64,000 nt of DNA from Roseateles hydrophilus (GCF_026712245.1 NZ_JAPPUY010000001.1:1-64000), one strand, 5' to 3'. Counted from the first letter of the stretch, positions 24,679 to 33,078 are shown. The notes: generated by a model not told the origin, from the sequence alone. Program-made: numbers and translations.

Positions 24679-25778
24679 GCAGAACCTCGCCGACCTGGCC
24701 GCGTTTCCTGTTGCTGCTGCTGGGCATGGCCGCGCTGGCCAGCGGCCTGGCCGGTGGCCTGGCGCGCATCGGCTGGGCCTTGCCGCTGCCCGCGGCGACG
24801 GCCTGGCATGGCCCGCTGATGCTTGGCGGTCTGTTCGGCGTCGTTATCGGCCTGGAGCGTGCGGTCGCCATCGGTCGCGCCTGGGCCTATGGCGCGCCAC
24901 TGTTCGCCGGTGCCGGCACCCTGGCCTTGTTGAGCGGCGAGGCCGCCGCCGGCTTCGCCGGCTATGCGCTCGGCAGCGCCGTGCTGCTGCTCGCCACCCT
25001 GGCGGCGGCGCGCAAGCAGGCCGAGGCCTTCATGGGCGTGCTGGTGCTGGGCGCCTTCTGCGGCCTGCTCGGCCATCTGCTGCTGGCCGTGGGCGCGCCC
25101 TTCCAGCAAACGCTGCTGCCGCTGTTCGGCTTCCTGGTGCTGACCATCGCCGGCGAGCGCCTGGAGCTGTCGCGCTATGCGCCGCGGCCAGCGAAGGCGC
25201 CGCCGCTGTTCGCTGCCGTCTTGCTGGCCTTGCTCGCTGCGCTGGCCCTGCCCGAGCCCTGGGACGCGCGGCTGTTCGGTGCGGCCCTGCTCGGTCTGGC
25301 CGCCTGGCTGGCGCGATGGGATATCGCGCGGCGCACGCTGCGGCTCCAGGGCCTGACGCGCTTCGTCGCCGCCTCGCTGCTCGCCGGCTATGTGCAGCTG
25401 GCCATCGCCGGCGCGCTGCTGCTGGGCTTCGGCCTGCAGCCGGGTCAGGCCAGCTACGACGCCGCGCTGCACGCGCTCGGCCTGGGCTTCGTGTTCTCCA
25501 TGGTCTTCGGCCATGCGCCCTTGATCGCGCCGGCGCTGCTGCGCATCCGCCTGGGCTTCAGCGCGCTGCTCTATGTGCCACTGGCGCTGCTGCACGTCGG
25601 CTTGCTGATGCGCTACGCGGCCCTGCTGCTCGATGACTTCGCGCTGCGCCGCGTCGCGGGTCTGGGCTCGGTCGCGGCCATCGCGCTCTTTCTGCTTTTG
25701 AAGCTGGGCCTCGCGCTGCGCGGCCCGCGGAAGGTTGCTCCCCATGTCCCATCCCACCCTCGCGCAGCGCCTCGTTGA
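24675..25778 (+). CDS. Polytopic membrane protein, NnrS-like
   Basis: A 367-residue protein with about ten hydrophobic helices. Segments such as HGPLMLGGLFGVVIGLERAVA and HALGLGFVFSMVFGHAPLIAPALL recall NnrS-type proteins, which relieve NO stress, but it is clearly distant from the canonical NnrS at 36206. Conserved histidines at the membrane edges suggest haem or metal binding. It starts on an ATGA overlap and its end overlaps the following gene by 35 bases. Confidence 0.6.
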   Translation: MSRTSPTWPRFLLLLLGMAALASGLAGGLARIGWALPLPAATAWHGPLMLGGLFGVVIGLERAVAIGRAWAYGAPLFAGAGTLALLSGEAAAGFAGYALGSAVLLLATLAAARKQAEAFMGVLVLGAFCGLLGHLLLAVGAPFQQTLLPLFGFLVLTIAGERLELSRYAPRPAKAPPLFAAVLLALLAALALPEPWDARLFGAALLGLAAWLARWDIARRTLRLQGLTRFVAASLLAGYVQLAIAGALLLGFGLQPGQASYDAALHALGLGFVFSMVFGHAPLIAPALLRIRLGFSALLYVPLALLHVGLLMRYAALLLDDFALRRVAGLGSVAAIALFLLLKLGLALRGPRKVAPHVPSHPRAAPR

Positions 25779-27390
25779 CGCGCTGCTGGCGCGCGGCGCG
25801 CGCGAGATCTTCGGCATCCCCGGCGACTTCGCGCTGCCGCTGTTCCGCGAGATCGAACGCGACGGCCGCCTGCCCATCCTGACGCTGGCGCACGAGCCCG
25901 GCGTGGGCTTTGCGGCCGACGCCACGGCGCGCGTGCGCGGCGCGCTGGGCGTGGCCGCCGTCACCTACGGCGCCGGCGCGCTGAATCTCGTCAACGCCGT
26001 GGCCGGCGCCTACGCGGAGCGGGTGCCCCTGGTCGTGCTCTCGGGAGCGCCGGCCGCGCACGAGGCGGTCAGCGGCCTGCTGCTGCACCACCAGGTCAAG
26101 CAGCTGGATTCGCAATGGCGGCTGTACGAGGAGATCACCGCCGACCGCGCGCGCCTCGACGACCTGGAGCGTGCGCCGCAGGCCATCGCCCGCGTGCTCG
26201 ACACCGCGCTGGCGCGCTCGCGCCCGGTCTATCTGGAGATCCCCCGCGACCTGCCGGGCCAGCCCTGCGCCGCGGTGCCGGCGCCGGCGATCAGGACCTG
26301 GGATGCCGAGCGCGTCGCCGCGGCGGCCGACGAGCTGCTGGCCCGTCTGCGCGCCGCGCGCGATCCGCTGCTCGTCGTCGGCGTGGAGGTGCGGCGCTAC
26401 GGGCTGGAGGCCAAGGTGGCGGAGCTCGCGCGCCGGCTCGGCCTGCCGGTGATCACCAGTTTCATGGGCCGCGGCCTGCTGGCGGAGGCCGGCATTCCGC
26501 TCGCAGGCACCTACCTGGGCCTGGCCGGCGATCCCGAACTCAGCCATCGCGTCGAGCATTCCGACGCCCTGCTGCTGCTCGGCGTGATCGTCTCCGACAC
26601 GAACTTCGCCGTCTCTGCAAAGCGCATCGACTTCCGCCATGCGCTCGTCGCCTACGACGACGAGGTCCGCGTCGGCCACCATGTCTATCCCGAGCTGCCG
26701 CTGGCGGCCCTGGTCGACGCCTTGCTGCAGCGCTGCCCGCCGCAGGCCAGGCCGGCAGTGGCCGCACCGCCGGCGCCGCCCGCCTACCCGCAGGGCCTGG
26801 CGGAGGACGACGAGCCCGTCGCCCCGGACGACATCGCCCGCGCCATCAACGATTTGTTCGCTCGCCACGGTCCCATGCCCATCGCCAGCGATGTCGGCGA
26901 CTGCTTGTTCACGGCGATGGCGCTGCGCCCCTCGGCGCTGCTGGCGCCCGGCTATTACGCGACCATGGGCTATGGCGTGCCGGCCGGCCTGGGCCTGCAG
27001 CAGGCCAGCGGTCAGCGGCCCTTGATCCTGGTCGGCGACGGCGCCTTCCAGATGACCGGCTGGGAGATCGGCCATGCGGCGCGCTTAGGCCTGGATCCCA
27101 TCGTGCTCGTGTTCAACAACAGCGGTTGGGAGATGCTGCGCAGCTTCCTGCCCGAGGGCGGCTTCCACGACCTTGGGCGCTGGGATTTCGCCTCGATGGC
27201 CGGTGGCATGGGTGGGGACGGCCACGCCGTGAAGACCCGCGCCGAGCTGGCGGCCGCGCTGCGCAAAGCCCTGGCCACGCGCGGGCGCTTCCAGCTCATC
27301 GACATCCGCCTCGCGCCGGGCGCGCGTTCGCAGACCCTGCAGCGCTTCGTTGCCGCGGTGAAGCGGCTCTCGATGCCGGAGCCCGCATGA
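25744..27390 (+). CDS. Thiamine diphosphate-dependent decarboxylase (indolepyruvate/phenylpyruvate type)
   Basis: A 548-residue enzyme of the pyruvate-decarboxylase superfamily. The activating glutamate is in LAHEPGVGFAADATAR, and LLLHHQVKQLDSQWRLYEE is typical of indole- or phenylpyruvate decarboxylases (IpdC/AruI-like). The cofactor motif is GDGAFQMTGWEIGHAARLG with VLVFNNSGWEML. It would turn a 2-oxo acid into an aldehyde and CO2. The start at 25744 (MSHPTLAQ) lies inside the 3' end of the preceding gene. Why it belongs to a quinone/NO operon is unclear; substrate not assignable. Confidence 0.8.
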   Translation: MSHPTLAQRLVDALLARGAREIFGIPGDFALPLFREIERDGRLPILTLAHEPGVGFAADATARVRGALGVAAVTYGAGALNLVNAVAGAYAERVPLVVLSGAPAAHEAVSGLLLHHQVKQLDSQWRLYEEITADRARLDDLERAPQAIARVLDTALARSRPVYLEIPRDLPGQPCAAVPAPAIRTWDAERVAAAADELLARLRAARDPLLVVGVEVRRYGLEAKVAELARRLGLPVITSFMGRGLLAEAGIPLAGTYLGLAGDPELSHRVEHSDALLLLGVIVSDTNFAVSAKRIDFRHALVAYDDEVRVGHHVYPELPLAALVDALLQRCPPQARPAVAAPPAPPAYPQGLAEDDEPVAPDDIARAINDLFARHGPMPIASDVGDCLFTAMALRPSALLAPGYYATMGYGVPAGLGLQQASGQRPLILVGDGAFQMTGWEIGHAARLGLDPIVLVFNNSGWEMLRSFLPEGGFHDLGRWDFASMAGGMGGDGHAVKTRAELAAALRKALATRGRFQLIDIRLAPGARSQTLQRFVAAVKRLSMPEPA

Positions 27391-28274
27391 GCGCCGTGCT
27401 CGCGCTGCTGCGCGGCAGCCTGGCCGCCGCCGTCCTCGCGCTCAACACCCTGCTCATCGCCCTGGCCCTGCTGCCGCCGGCCCTGCTCAAGCTGCTGCTG
27501 CCCCTCAAGCCCCTGCGCCGCCGCTGCGACCGCCTGATGAACGCCCTGGCCTCGGGCTGGGTGGCGATCAACAACGCCTGGATCGCCGCGCTGCAGCCGC
27601 AGGCCTGGGAGGTGCAGGGCGTCGAGGGCCTGAACCCGCGCGGCTGGTACCTGCTGTCCTGCAACCACCGCAGCTGGGTCGACATCCTGGTGCTGCAGCG
27701 CGTCTTCCACCGCCGCGTGCCCTTTCTGAAGTTCTTCCTCAAGCAGGAGCTGATCTGGGTGCCGGTCATCGGCCTGGCCTGGTGGGCGCTGGACTTCCCC
27801 TTCATGAAGCGCGGCAAGGGCGGCGGTGGCGATGCGCGCCGCAACGATCTGCAGCGCACGCGCGCGGCCTGCGAGAAGTTCAAGCTCAACCCGACCACGG
27901 TGATGAACTTCGTCGAGGGCACGCGCTTCAGCCCGGCCAAGCAGGCGGCGCAGCAGTCGCCCTACCGGCATCTGCTCAAACCCAAGATCGGCGGCCTGGG
28001 CGTGGCCCTGGCGGCCATGGGCGAGCAGTTCGAGGCCCTGCTCGACGTCAGCATCGTCTACCCGCAGGGCACGCCCAGCTTCTGGCAGCTGCTCAGCGGT
28101 CGCTGCGGCGCCGTCAGCGTGCATGTGCGACAGCTGCCCATCCCGGCTGAGCTGCTGGGCCGCGACCCGATGCGCGACAAGGCCTACCGTCAGCGCCTGG
28201 GCGCCTGGGTGGACGCGCAATGGCAGGCCAAGGACGAGCTGATCGAGCAGCGCCTGGGCGCGGCCCTTTCTTGA
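27387..28274 (+). CDS. PlsC-type acyltransferase (YihG-like lysophospholipid acyltransferase)
   Basis: A 295-residue membrane-associated acyltransferase. An N-terminal hydrophobic helix precedes the catalytic NHRSWVD (HX4D) near residue 93; the second motif is FVEGTRFS. The arrangement with a basic FMKRGKG segment fits the YihG/1-acylglycerol-3-phosphate group. It begins on an ATGA overlap with the decarboxylase gene and is last in the operon. Its stop codon overlaps the Fnr-like box of nrdD. Confidence 0.85.
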   Translation: MSAVLALLRGSLAAAVLALNTLLIALALLPPALLKLLLPLKPLRRRCDRLMNALASGWVAINNAWIAALQPQAWEVQGVEGLNPRGWYLLSCNHRSWVDILVLQRVFHRRVPFLKFFLKQELIWVPVIGLAWWALDFPFMKRGKGGGGDARRNDLQRTRAACEKFKLNPTTVMNFVEGTRFSPAKQAAQQSPYRHLLKPKIGGLGVALAAMGEQFEALLDVSIVYPQGTPSFWQLLSGRCGAVSVHVRQLPIPAELLGRDPMRDKAYRQRLGAWVDAQWQAKDELIEQRLGAALS

Positions 28275-28284
28275 TCTGCTTCAA
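28271..28284. promoter_or_regulatory. Fnr/Dnr-type box upstream of nrdD
   Basis: TTGAT-CTGC-TTCAA at 28271-28284, nearly the Fnr consensus TTGAT-N4-ATCAA. It is 82 bases before the nrdD start. A site at -41.5 would place the transcript start near 28319, giving a ~48-base leader. The same 14-mer occurs at 38998-39011. Confidence 0.6.
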
Positions 28285-28366
28285 GGACGCACCCGCACCC
28301 GCTGCCGACACTGCCTGCCACTAGATGTAGCGCCAATCACGGCCTACGCCCACTACAGGTAGCGCA

Positions 28367-30376
28367 ATGAGTCAGGAAACTCCCCAGCAGGTGATGAAGC
28401 GCGACGGCCGCCTCCAGGTCTTCGACGCGCGCAAGATCGTCCAGGCCCTGGCGGCCGCCGGCCGCGCCAGCGCCGAGTTCGGGGCCGACGAGGCCTTGCG
28501 CCTCACCGAGGACGGCGTGCTGCCGCGCCTGCTCGCGCTGCCGCTGCCCGGCATCGAGCAGATCCAGGACGCTGTCGAGTCGACACTGTTCGACGCCGGC
28601 TGGCGCAAGACCCTGCGTGCCTACACGGTCTACCGCGAGCAGCACCGCCGCCTGCGTGATGCGCGCCAGACCCTGGTCGACGTGCAGGCCACCATGGACG
28701 AGTACCTGCAGCAGCGCGACTGGCGCATCAACGCCAATGCGAATCAGGGCTGGAGCCTGGGCGGGCTGATCCTCAATGTCTCCGGCAAGGTGGTCGCCAA
28801 TTACTGGCTGGACCATGTCTACCCGCCGGCCATCGGCCAGGCGCACCGCGAGGCGGACATCCACATCCACGACCTCGACATGCTCAGCGGCTACTGCGCC
28901 GGCTGGAGCCTGCGCACGCTGCTGCACGAAGGGCTGAACGGCGTGCCCGGCAAGGTCGAGGCCGGGCCGCCCAAGCACTTGTCCAGCGCGGTCGGGCAGA
29001 TCGTGAACTTCCTCGGCACGCTGCAGAACGAATGGGCCGGCGCGCAGGCCTTCTCCAGCTTCGATACCTACCTCGCGCCCTATGTGCGCAAGGACAGCCT
29101 GAGCTACGAGCAGGTGCGGCAATGCATCCAGGAGCTGATCTACAACCTCAACGTGCCGTCGCGCTGGGGCACGCAGACGCCGTTCACCAACCTGACCTTC
29201 GACTGGAGCTGCCCGGCGGATCTGCGCGAGCAGGTGCCGGTGATCGCCGGGCAGGAGCAGCCGTTCACGTACGGCGAGCTGCAGGCCGAGATGGACCTGA
29301 TCAACCGCGCCTACATCGAGGTGATGACGGCCGGCGACGCCAAGGGCCGCGTGTTCACCTTCCCGATCCCGACCTACAACATCACCAAGGACTTCGACTG
29401 GGACAACCCCAACACCGCGGCCCTCTTTGAGATGACGGCCAAGTACGGTCTGCCTTACTTCCAGAACTTCCTCAACTCGGATCTGGAACCGCAGATGGTG
29501 CGCTCGATGTGCTGCCGATTGCAGCTGGACCTGCGCGAGCTGCTCAAGCGCGGCAACGGCCTGTTCGGCTCGGCCGAGCAGACCGGCTCGGTGGGGGTGG
29601 TCACGGTGAACTGCGCGCGGCTGGGCTACCTGCACGCGGGTGACGAGCCCGCGCTGCTGGCGCGCCTGGACGAGCTGCTGGAGCTCGGCCGCGACAGCCT
29701 GGAGATCAAGCGCAAGCTGATCCAGCGCCTGATCGACCAAGGGCTCTTCCCCTACACGCGGCGCTATCTGCGCACTTTGCGCAATCACTTCTCGACCCTG
29801 GGCGTGAACGGCATCAACGAGATGGTGCGCAACTTCACGCGGGGCGCGCACGACATCACCACGCCGGCCGGGCATGCGATGGCGGTGCGGCTCCTGGACC
29901 ATGTTCGTGCGCGCATGGTCGAGTTCCAGGAGCAGACAGGCCATCTCTACAACCTCGAGGCCACGCCGGCCGAGGGCACGACCTACCGTTTCGCCAAGGA
30001 AGACCGCCGCCGCTGGCCGGCCATCCTGCAGGCCGGCACGGACGCGAATCCGTACTACACGAACAGCTCGCAGCTGCCCGTCGGCTTCACGGACGACCCC
30101 TTCGAGGCCCTGGAGCGCCAGGAGGAACTGCAGCGCAAGTACACCGGCGGCACGGTGCTGCACCTCTACATGAGCGAGCGCATCAGCAGCAGCGACGCCT
30201 GCCGTGAACTGGTGCGTCGCGCGCTCACCTACCACCGCTTGCCCTACATCACGATCACGCCGACCTTCTCGATCTGCCCGACGCATGGCTATCTGGCCGG
30301 GCATCACGAGTTCTGCCCACGATGTGACGAGGAGCGCCTCGCTCGCAAGCGTCAACAACAACTTCAACCCGCCTGA
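28367..30376 (+). CDS. nrdD: Anaerobic ribonucleotide reductase large chain NrdD, lacking its glycyl-radical domain
   Basis: The class III enzyme reduces ribonucleoside triphosphates in anoxia. The 669-residue chain has an N-terminal ATP-cone (residues ~5-95, MKRDGRLQVFDARKIV) and the ten-stranded barrel core, with GWSLGGLILNVSGKV, YNLNVPSRWGTQTPFTN and GLFGSAEQTGSVGVVTVNCAR. It ends at a zinc-site-like SICPTHGYLAGHHEFCPRC and then stops. The RVxGY glycyl-radical loop that closes ordinary NrdD proteins is missing here and lies in the next gene. The TGA stop is followed by a ribosome binding site, so this is a two-gene arrangement rather than a simple frameshift. Confidence 0.92.
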   Translation: MSQETPQQVMKRDGRLQVFDARKIVQALAAAGRASAEFGADEALRLTEDGVLPRLLALPLPGIEQIQDAVESTLFDAGWRKTLRAYTVYREQHRRLRDARQTLVDVQATMDEYLQQRDWRINANANQGWSLGGLILNVSGKVVANYWLDHVYPPAIGQAHREADIHIHDLDMLSGYCAGWSLRTLLHEGLNGVPGKVEAGPPKHLSSAVGQIVNFLGTLQNEWAGAQAFSSFDTYLAPYVRKDSLSYEQVRQCIQELIYNLNVPSRWGTQTPFTNLTFDWSCPADLREQVPVIAGQEQPFTYGELQAEMDLINRAYIEVMTAGDAKGRVFTFPIPTYNITKDFDWDNPNTAALFEMTAKYGLPYFQNFLNSDLEPQMVRSMCCRLQLDLRELLKRGNGLFGSAEQTGSVGVVTVNCARLGYLHAGDEPALLARLDELLELGRDSLEIKRKLIQRLIDQGLFPYTRRYLRTLRNHFSTLGVNGINEMVRNFTRGAHDITTPAGHAMAVRLLDHVRARMVEFQEQTGHLYNLEATPAEGTTYRFAKEDRRRWPAILQAGTDANPYYTNSSQLPVGFTDDPFEALERQEELQRKYTGGTVLHLYMSERISSSDACRELVRRALTYHRLPYITITPTFSICPTHGYLAGHHEFCPRCDEERLARKRQQQLQPA

Positions 30377-30387
30377 AGGAGAAACAC

Positions 30388-30612
30388 ATGGAAGCTGTCA
30401 TCGAACGCCAAGAAGAAGCCGTCACGCTGCGCGACGAGGAACGCCAGCGCTGCGAGGTCTGGACCCGGGTGATGGGCTACCACCGCCCGGTGGCCTCGTT
30501 CAACATCGGCAAGCAGGGTGAGTTCGCCGAGCGCACGCCTTTTGAAGAAGTCCTTCGTCCAAGGACTACCTTGGCCGATCCCCCGAGGGGATGGCAATGC
30601 TTGCCGGCTTGA
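30388..30612 (+). CDS. Stand-alone glycyl-radical subunit of the anaerobic ribonucleotide reductase
   Basis: This 74-residue ORF starts 11 bases after the nrdD stop, with GAAGGAGA as ribosome binding site. It carries CEVWTRVMGYHRPVASFN followed by GKQGEFAER, the glycyl-radical segment that forms the C-terminus of normal NrdD; Gly30 in RVMGY would hold the radical. The first ~20 residues are acidic and have no counterpart. Residues after about RTPFEE look derived from a repeat unit in the DNA. It should dock on the NrdD core and be activated by NrdG, comparable in idea to the GrcA (YfiD) spare part of pyruvate formate-lyase. A degenerate split by mutation is the alternative; the ribosome binding site speaks against it. 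Confidence 0.85.
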   Translation: MEAVIERQEEAVTLRDEERQRCEVWTRVMGYHRPVASFNIGKQGEFAERTPFEEVLRPRTTLADPPRGWQCLPA

Positions 30613-30680
30613 CCGGCGAGCACATCGCCTGTGCGGGCCGGCTTGGGAGCGGCCCGGCGCTCGGCCCACCAAAGAGCGCG
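30555..30680. repeat. Decayed interspersed repeat spanning the glycyl-radical ORF end and nrdG start
   Basis: The segment contains CCCCCGAGGGGATGG, GCCGGCTTGACCGGC, and CTTGGGAGCGGCCCGGCG. The last resembles CTTGGGGCGGCCCGGCG in the ubiV repeat. It codes both for the tail of the glycyl-radical ORF and, in another frame, for the unusual N-terminus of NrdG. Confidence 0.45.
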
Positions 30681-31373
30681 GTGCCGGAGCGCTTGGCCGT
30701 TGCCGGCCTGCAGCCCTTCAGCACCGTGGACTTCCCCGGCCAGCTGGCCGCGGTCGTCTTCCTGCAGGGCTGCCCCTGGCGCTGCGGCTACTGCCACAAC
30801 CCGGCGCTGCAGGCCAAGGGCCCGGGGGAGGGGCCGCGCTGGCCGGTCTTGCGCGACTGGCTGCAGGCCCGGCTGGGGCGCCTGGACGCCGTGGTCTTCA
30901 GCGGCGGCGAGCCCTCGCTGGACCCGGCCCTGCCCGCAGTTCTCCAAGCGCTGCGCGCGATGGGCTACCGCCTGGGTCTGCACACGGCCGGCCTCGCGCC
31001 CAAGCGCCTGGCCGAGCTGCTGCCCTTGCTCGACTGGGTCGGTTTGGACATGAAGACCGCCCCCGCCGACGAGCTGCTGCACGACCGCATCACCGGTAGC
31101 GTCGGCGCCCTGCGCCACGTGCGCGAGTCCCTCGCGTTCTTGAAGGGCAGCGGCATCGCCTACGAGCTGCGCAGCACCGTGCACCCGCAATGGTTCAGCG
31201 ACGCCGATGTGCTGCGCCTGGTCGAGGCCTTGCGCGATGCGCCGCGCCATGTGCTGCAGGTCGCGCGCCTGCCGGATGCGCAGGGCCGGCTCACGGCGCC
31301 GGCGGGCTTTCCGTCTGCAGCGCTGATGGAGGCGGCGAGGCGGATTCGGGGGGATTTGCTTCTAAGGTCGTAG
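30597..31373 (+). CDS. nrdG: Anaerobic ribonucleotide reductase activase NrdG (radical SAM)
   Basis: NrdG uses SAM and a [4Fe-4S] cluster to create the glycyl radical on the reductase. The cluster motif is GCPWRCGYCHNP, followed by VVFSGGEPSLDPAL. Conserved family sequence begins at about PERLAVAGLQPFSTVDFPGQ. The ~28 residues before it, from ATG 30597 (GAGGGG six bases upstream) or 30591, come from a repeat unit; an in-frame GTG at 30681 would give a protein without them. It overlaps the end of the glycyl-radical ORF, implying coupled translation. Confidence 0.88.
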   Translation: MLAGLTGEHIACAGRLGSGPALGPPKSAVPERLAVAGLQPFSTVDFPGQLAAVVFLQGCPWRCGYCHNPALQAKGPGEGPRWPVLRDWLQARLGRLDAVVFSGGEPSLDPALPAVLQALRAMGYRLGLHTAGLAPKRLAELLPLLDWVGLDMKTAPADELLHDRITGSVGALRHVRESLAFLKGSGIAYELRSTVHPQWFSDADVLRLVEALRDAPRHVLQVARLPDAQGRLTAPAGFPSAALMEAARRIRGDLLLRS

Positions 31374-31508
31374 CAGGTCCACCTGGCTCTGTAGCGACTC
31401 CAGGCGGAAGAAACACCTCTGCTTCGATCCGATCTCCTCGTCGGGGTGAACGGACTCTGGAAGGCGGTGCTACGAATTCAGGGAAGCAGCGCACTTGGCG
31501 TCGCCACC

Positions 31509-32159
31509 TCAAACCGTCTGCAACAACACCGCGACGAAATGGCAAGCGCTGCCGGCCAGCACGAACAGATGCCAGACCAGGTGCCCGTAGCGCAGACGCT
31601 CGTCGAAATGGAAGACGACCGCGCCCAGCGTGTAGGCCAGGCCGCCGGCGACCAGCCAGCTCAGCTCGGCGGCGGGCAGGCGTTCGAACAGGGGCACGGC
31701 GGCGACCAGGGCCACCCAACCCATTGCGATGTAGATGCCGGTGGACCACAGCGGGCGGCGAAGGCGGTTGAAGAGCTTGGCCAGCACGCCGACCAGCGCC
31801 GTGCCCCAGACGACGCCGAACAGGCTCCAGCCCCAGGGGCCGCGCAGTACGCCGAGCAGATAGGGCATGTAGCTGCCGGCGATGAACAGGTAGATGGCGG
31901 CGTGGTCGATGCGGTTGAACCACTGCTTGGCGCGCCCGGCCGGCAGCGCGTGATAGATGGTCGATGCCGCGTAGAGCAGGATCATCGTGCCGCAGAACAG
32001 ACTGGCGCTGAGCGCGTTCACCGCAACCACGCCGCCCTCGCGCTGCGCGACGAAGTGCAGCAGGATGGGTAGCGAGGCCACGGCCAACAACAGGCCGAGG
32101 CCGTGGCTGATGCTGTTGGCCATCTCCTCGCCAGGGCTTTGCGCGCGCGCCCTCGTCAT
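31509..32159 (-). CDS. Hemolysin III / PAQR family membrane protein (TrhA-like)
   Basis: A 216-residue protein with seven predicted membrane helices. The family histidines are visible: EEMANSISHGLG at the start, STIYHALP, and YGHLVWHLFVLAGSACHF near the end. These proteins affect membrane lipid homeostasis in bacteria; the haemolysin name is historical. It is on the reverse strand, between nrdG and the cupin gene. The 135 bases before its stop (31374-31508) hold nothing I recognise. Confidence 0.85.
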   Translation of the reverse strand: MTRARAQSPGEEMANSISHGLGLLLAVASLPILLHFVAQREGGVVAVNALSASLFCGTMILLYAASTIYHALPAGRAKQWFNRIDHAAIYLFIAGSYMPYLLGVLRGPWGWSLFGVVWGTALVGVLAKLFNRLRRPLWSTGIYIAMGWVALVAAVPLFERLPAAELSWLVAGGLAYTLGAVVFHFDERLRYGHLVWHLFVLAGSACHFVAVLLQTV

Positions 32160-32314
32160 GCGCGACCCGCCGTGACCGGCGATGCGGGTGTCGAGGCGAC
32201 GTTCGCCAATGGGCTACGGGGCTGGAAGTTCATGAGGGCTGAAGTGCGGTTGGCAGGGCCAGCGGGCGGCCGGGCGCGATGCGGCTATTCTCGGCAGCAC
32301 GATGAGCCGCTGCC

Positions 32315-32328
32315 TTGACGCGCTTCAA
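32315..32328. promoter_or_regulatory. Fnr/Dnr-type box just upstream of the cupin gene
   Basis: TTGAC-GCGC-TTCAA at 32315-32328. The cupin gene has a strong AAGGAGG site at 32337-32343 and starts at 32351, so a transcript carrying that site must begin at or before the box. If functional for the cupin, the box would overlap the promoter and more likely repress than activate. Confidence 0.45.
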
Positions 32329-32350
32329 GGCAATACAAGGAGGAACTGCC

Positions 32351-32686
32351 ATGGCCCAGATGCACGCGCGATCCGGTGAGGTGGTCGGGCTCGCGCCCTA
32401 CGGCGAGCGGCTGGCCGAGTTCAAGACCACGGCGATCCTGAAGGCCGAGCAGCTGGAGCTGGTGCGCCTGGTGCTGCCGGCGGGCCGCGGCCTGCGCGAG
32501 CACAGCGCGCCCGGCGAGATCACCGTGCTCTGCCTGGAGGGCCGCATCGCCTTCGACACCCCGGCCGGACAGCAGCTGCTGGGTGCTGGCGACCTGATCC
32601 ATCTGCGCGCTGGCGAGCCGCATGCGCTGAACGCGCTGGAGGATGCGTCGGCGCTGGTGACGATCTGCCTGGCCAAGCCCGCCTGA
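32351..32686 (+). CDS. Small cupin-domain protein
   Basis: A 111-residue single-domain cupin. Motif 1 is seen in LREHSAPGEITVLCLEGRI and motif 2 in GDLIHLRAGEPHALNAL, which keep histidine and glutamate residues for a metal. The start at 32351 is fixed by AAGGAGG eight bases upstream. Its substrate is unknown; it may be a metal-dependent binding or sensor protein. An Fnr-like dyad lies immediately upstream. Confidence 0.8.
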   Translation: MAQMHARSGEVVGLAPYGERLAEFKTTAILKAEQLELVRLVLPAGRGLREHSAPGEITVLCLEGRIAFDTPAGQQLLGAGDLIHLRAGEPHALNALEDASALVTICLAKPA

Positions 32687-32688
32687 TT

Positions 32689-33078
32689 TCAGCGCGCGCC
32701 AAGCCTCGCCAAGCGCTCGCGGCAGAGGACGAGCAGTTCCTCGGCCTGCGCCGGGTCGAAGTCGCCATGCTGGACCTTGCGCACGCCCAGTTCGTGAAGG
32801 CGCAGCTCATCGGCGGCGGTGACGCCGACCCGTTCGAGGCTGGCACGCACACAGCCGAGTGGGCAGCCGTCGATGGCGAGGATGGGTCGATCGGTTTCGG
32901 CCGCGCGCCGCGCGGTGCGCACCAGCGGCTTGACGCCGCCGCCGACGCCAGCGATGCAGGACATCTCGGCGCTGCCCTCGCGGTCCAGACGCACCGCCAG
33001 GTGATTGGCCAGCTGGGCGGCGCTGGAGCAGCCGGAGCAGGCGTAGACCAGCGGGAGCGGCTCGGCGTCGGCGCTCAT
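32689..33078 (-). CDS. Putative zinc-binding DGC-domain protein
   Basis: A 129-residue protein with LVYACSGCSSAAQLANHLAV at the start, MSCIAGVGGG and LAIDGCPLGCV, the cysteine pattern of DGC-domain (putative zinc-binding) proteins. These are often linked to anaerobic or metal metabolism but have no firm function. The start at 33078 is preferred to longer in-frame starts because it matches the family and overlaps the DUF3079 stop by four bases. Confidence 0.75.
   Translation of the reverse strand: MSADAEPLPLVYACSGCSSAAQLANHLAVRLDREGSAEMSCIAGVGGGVKPLVRTARRAAETDRPILAIDGCPLGCVRASLERVGVTAADELRLHELGVRKVQHGDFDPAQAEELLVLCRERLARLGAR

Noticed and set aside
24675-25778. Naming this gene nnrS
   Set aside because: Only general resemblance in histidine-bearing helices; the canonical NnrS motifs are in the gene at 36206.
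30374-30390. The nrdD split as a plain frameshift or sequencing error
   Set aside because: The TGA is followed by a good ribosome binding site and ATG at correct spacing, and the small ORF has its own N-terminal extension; still listed as something to confirm.
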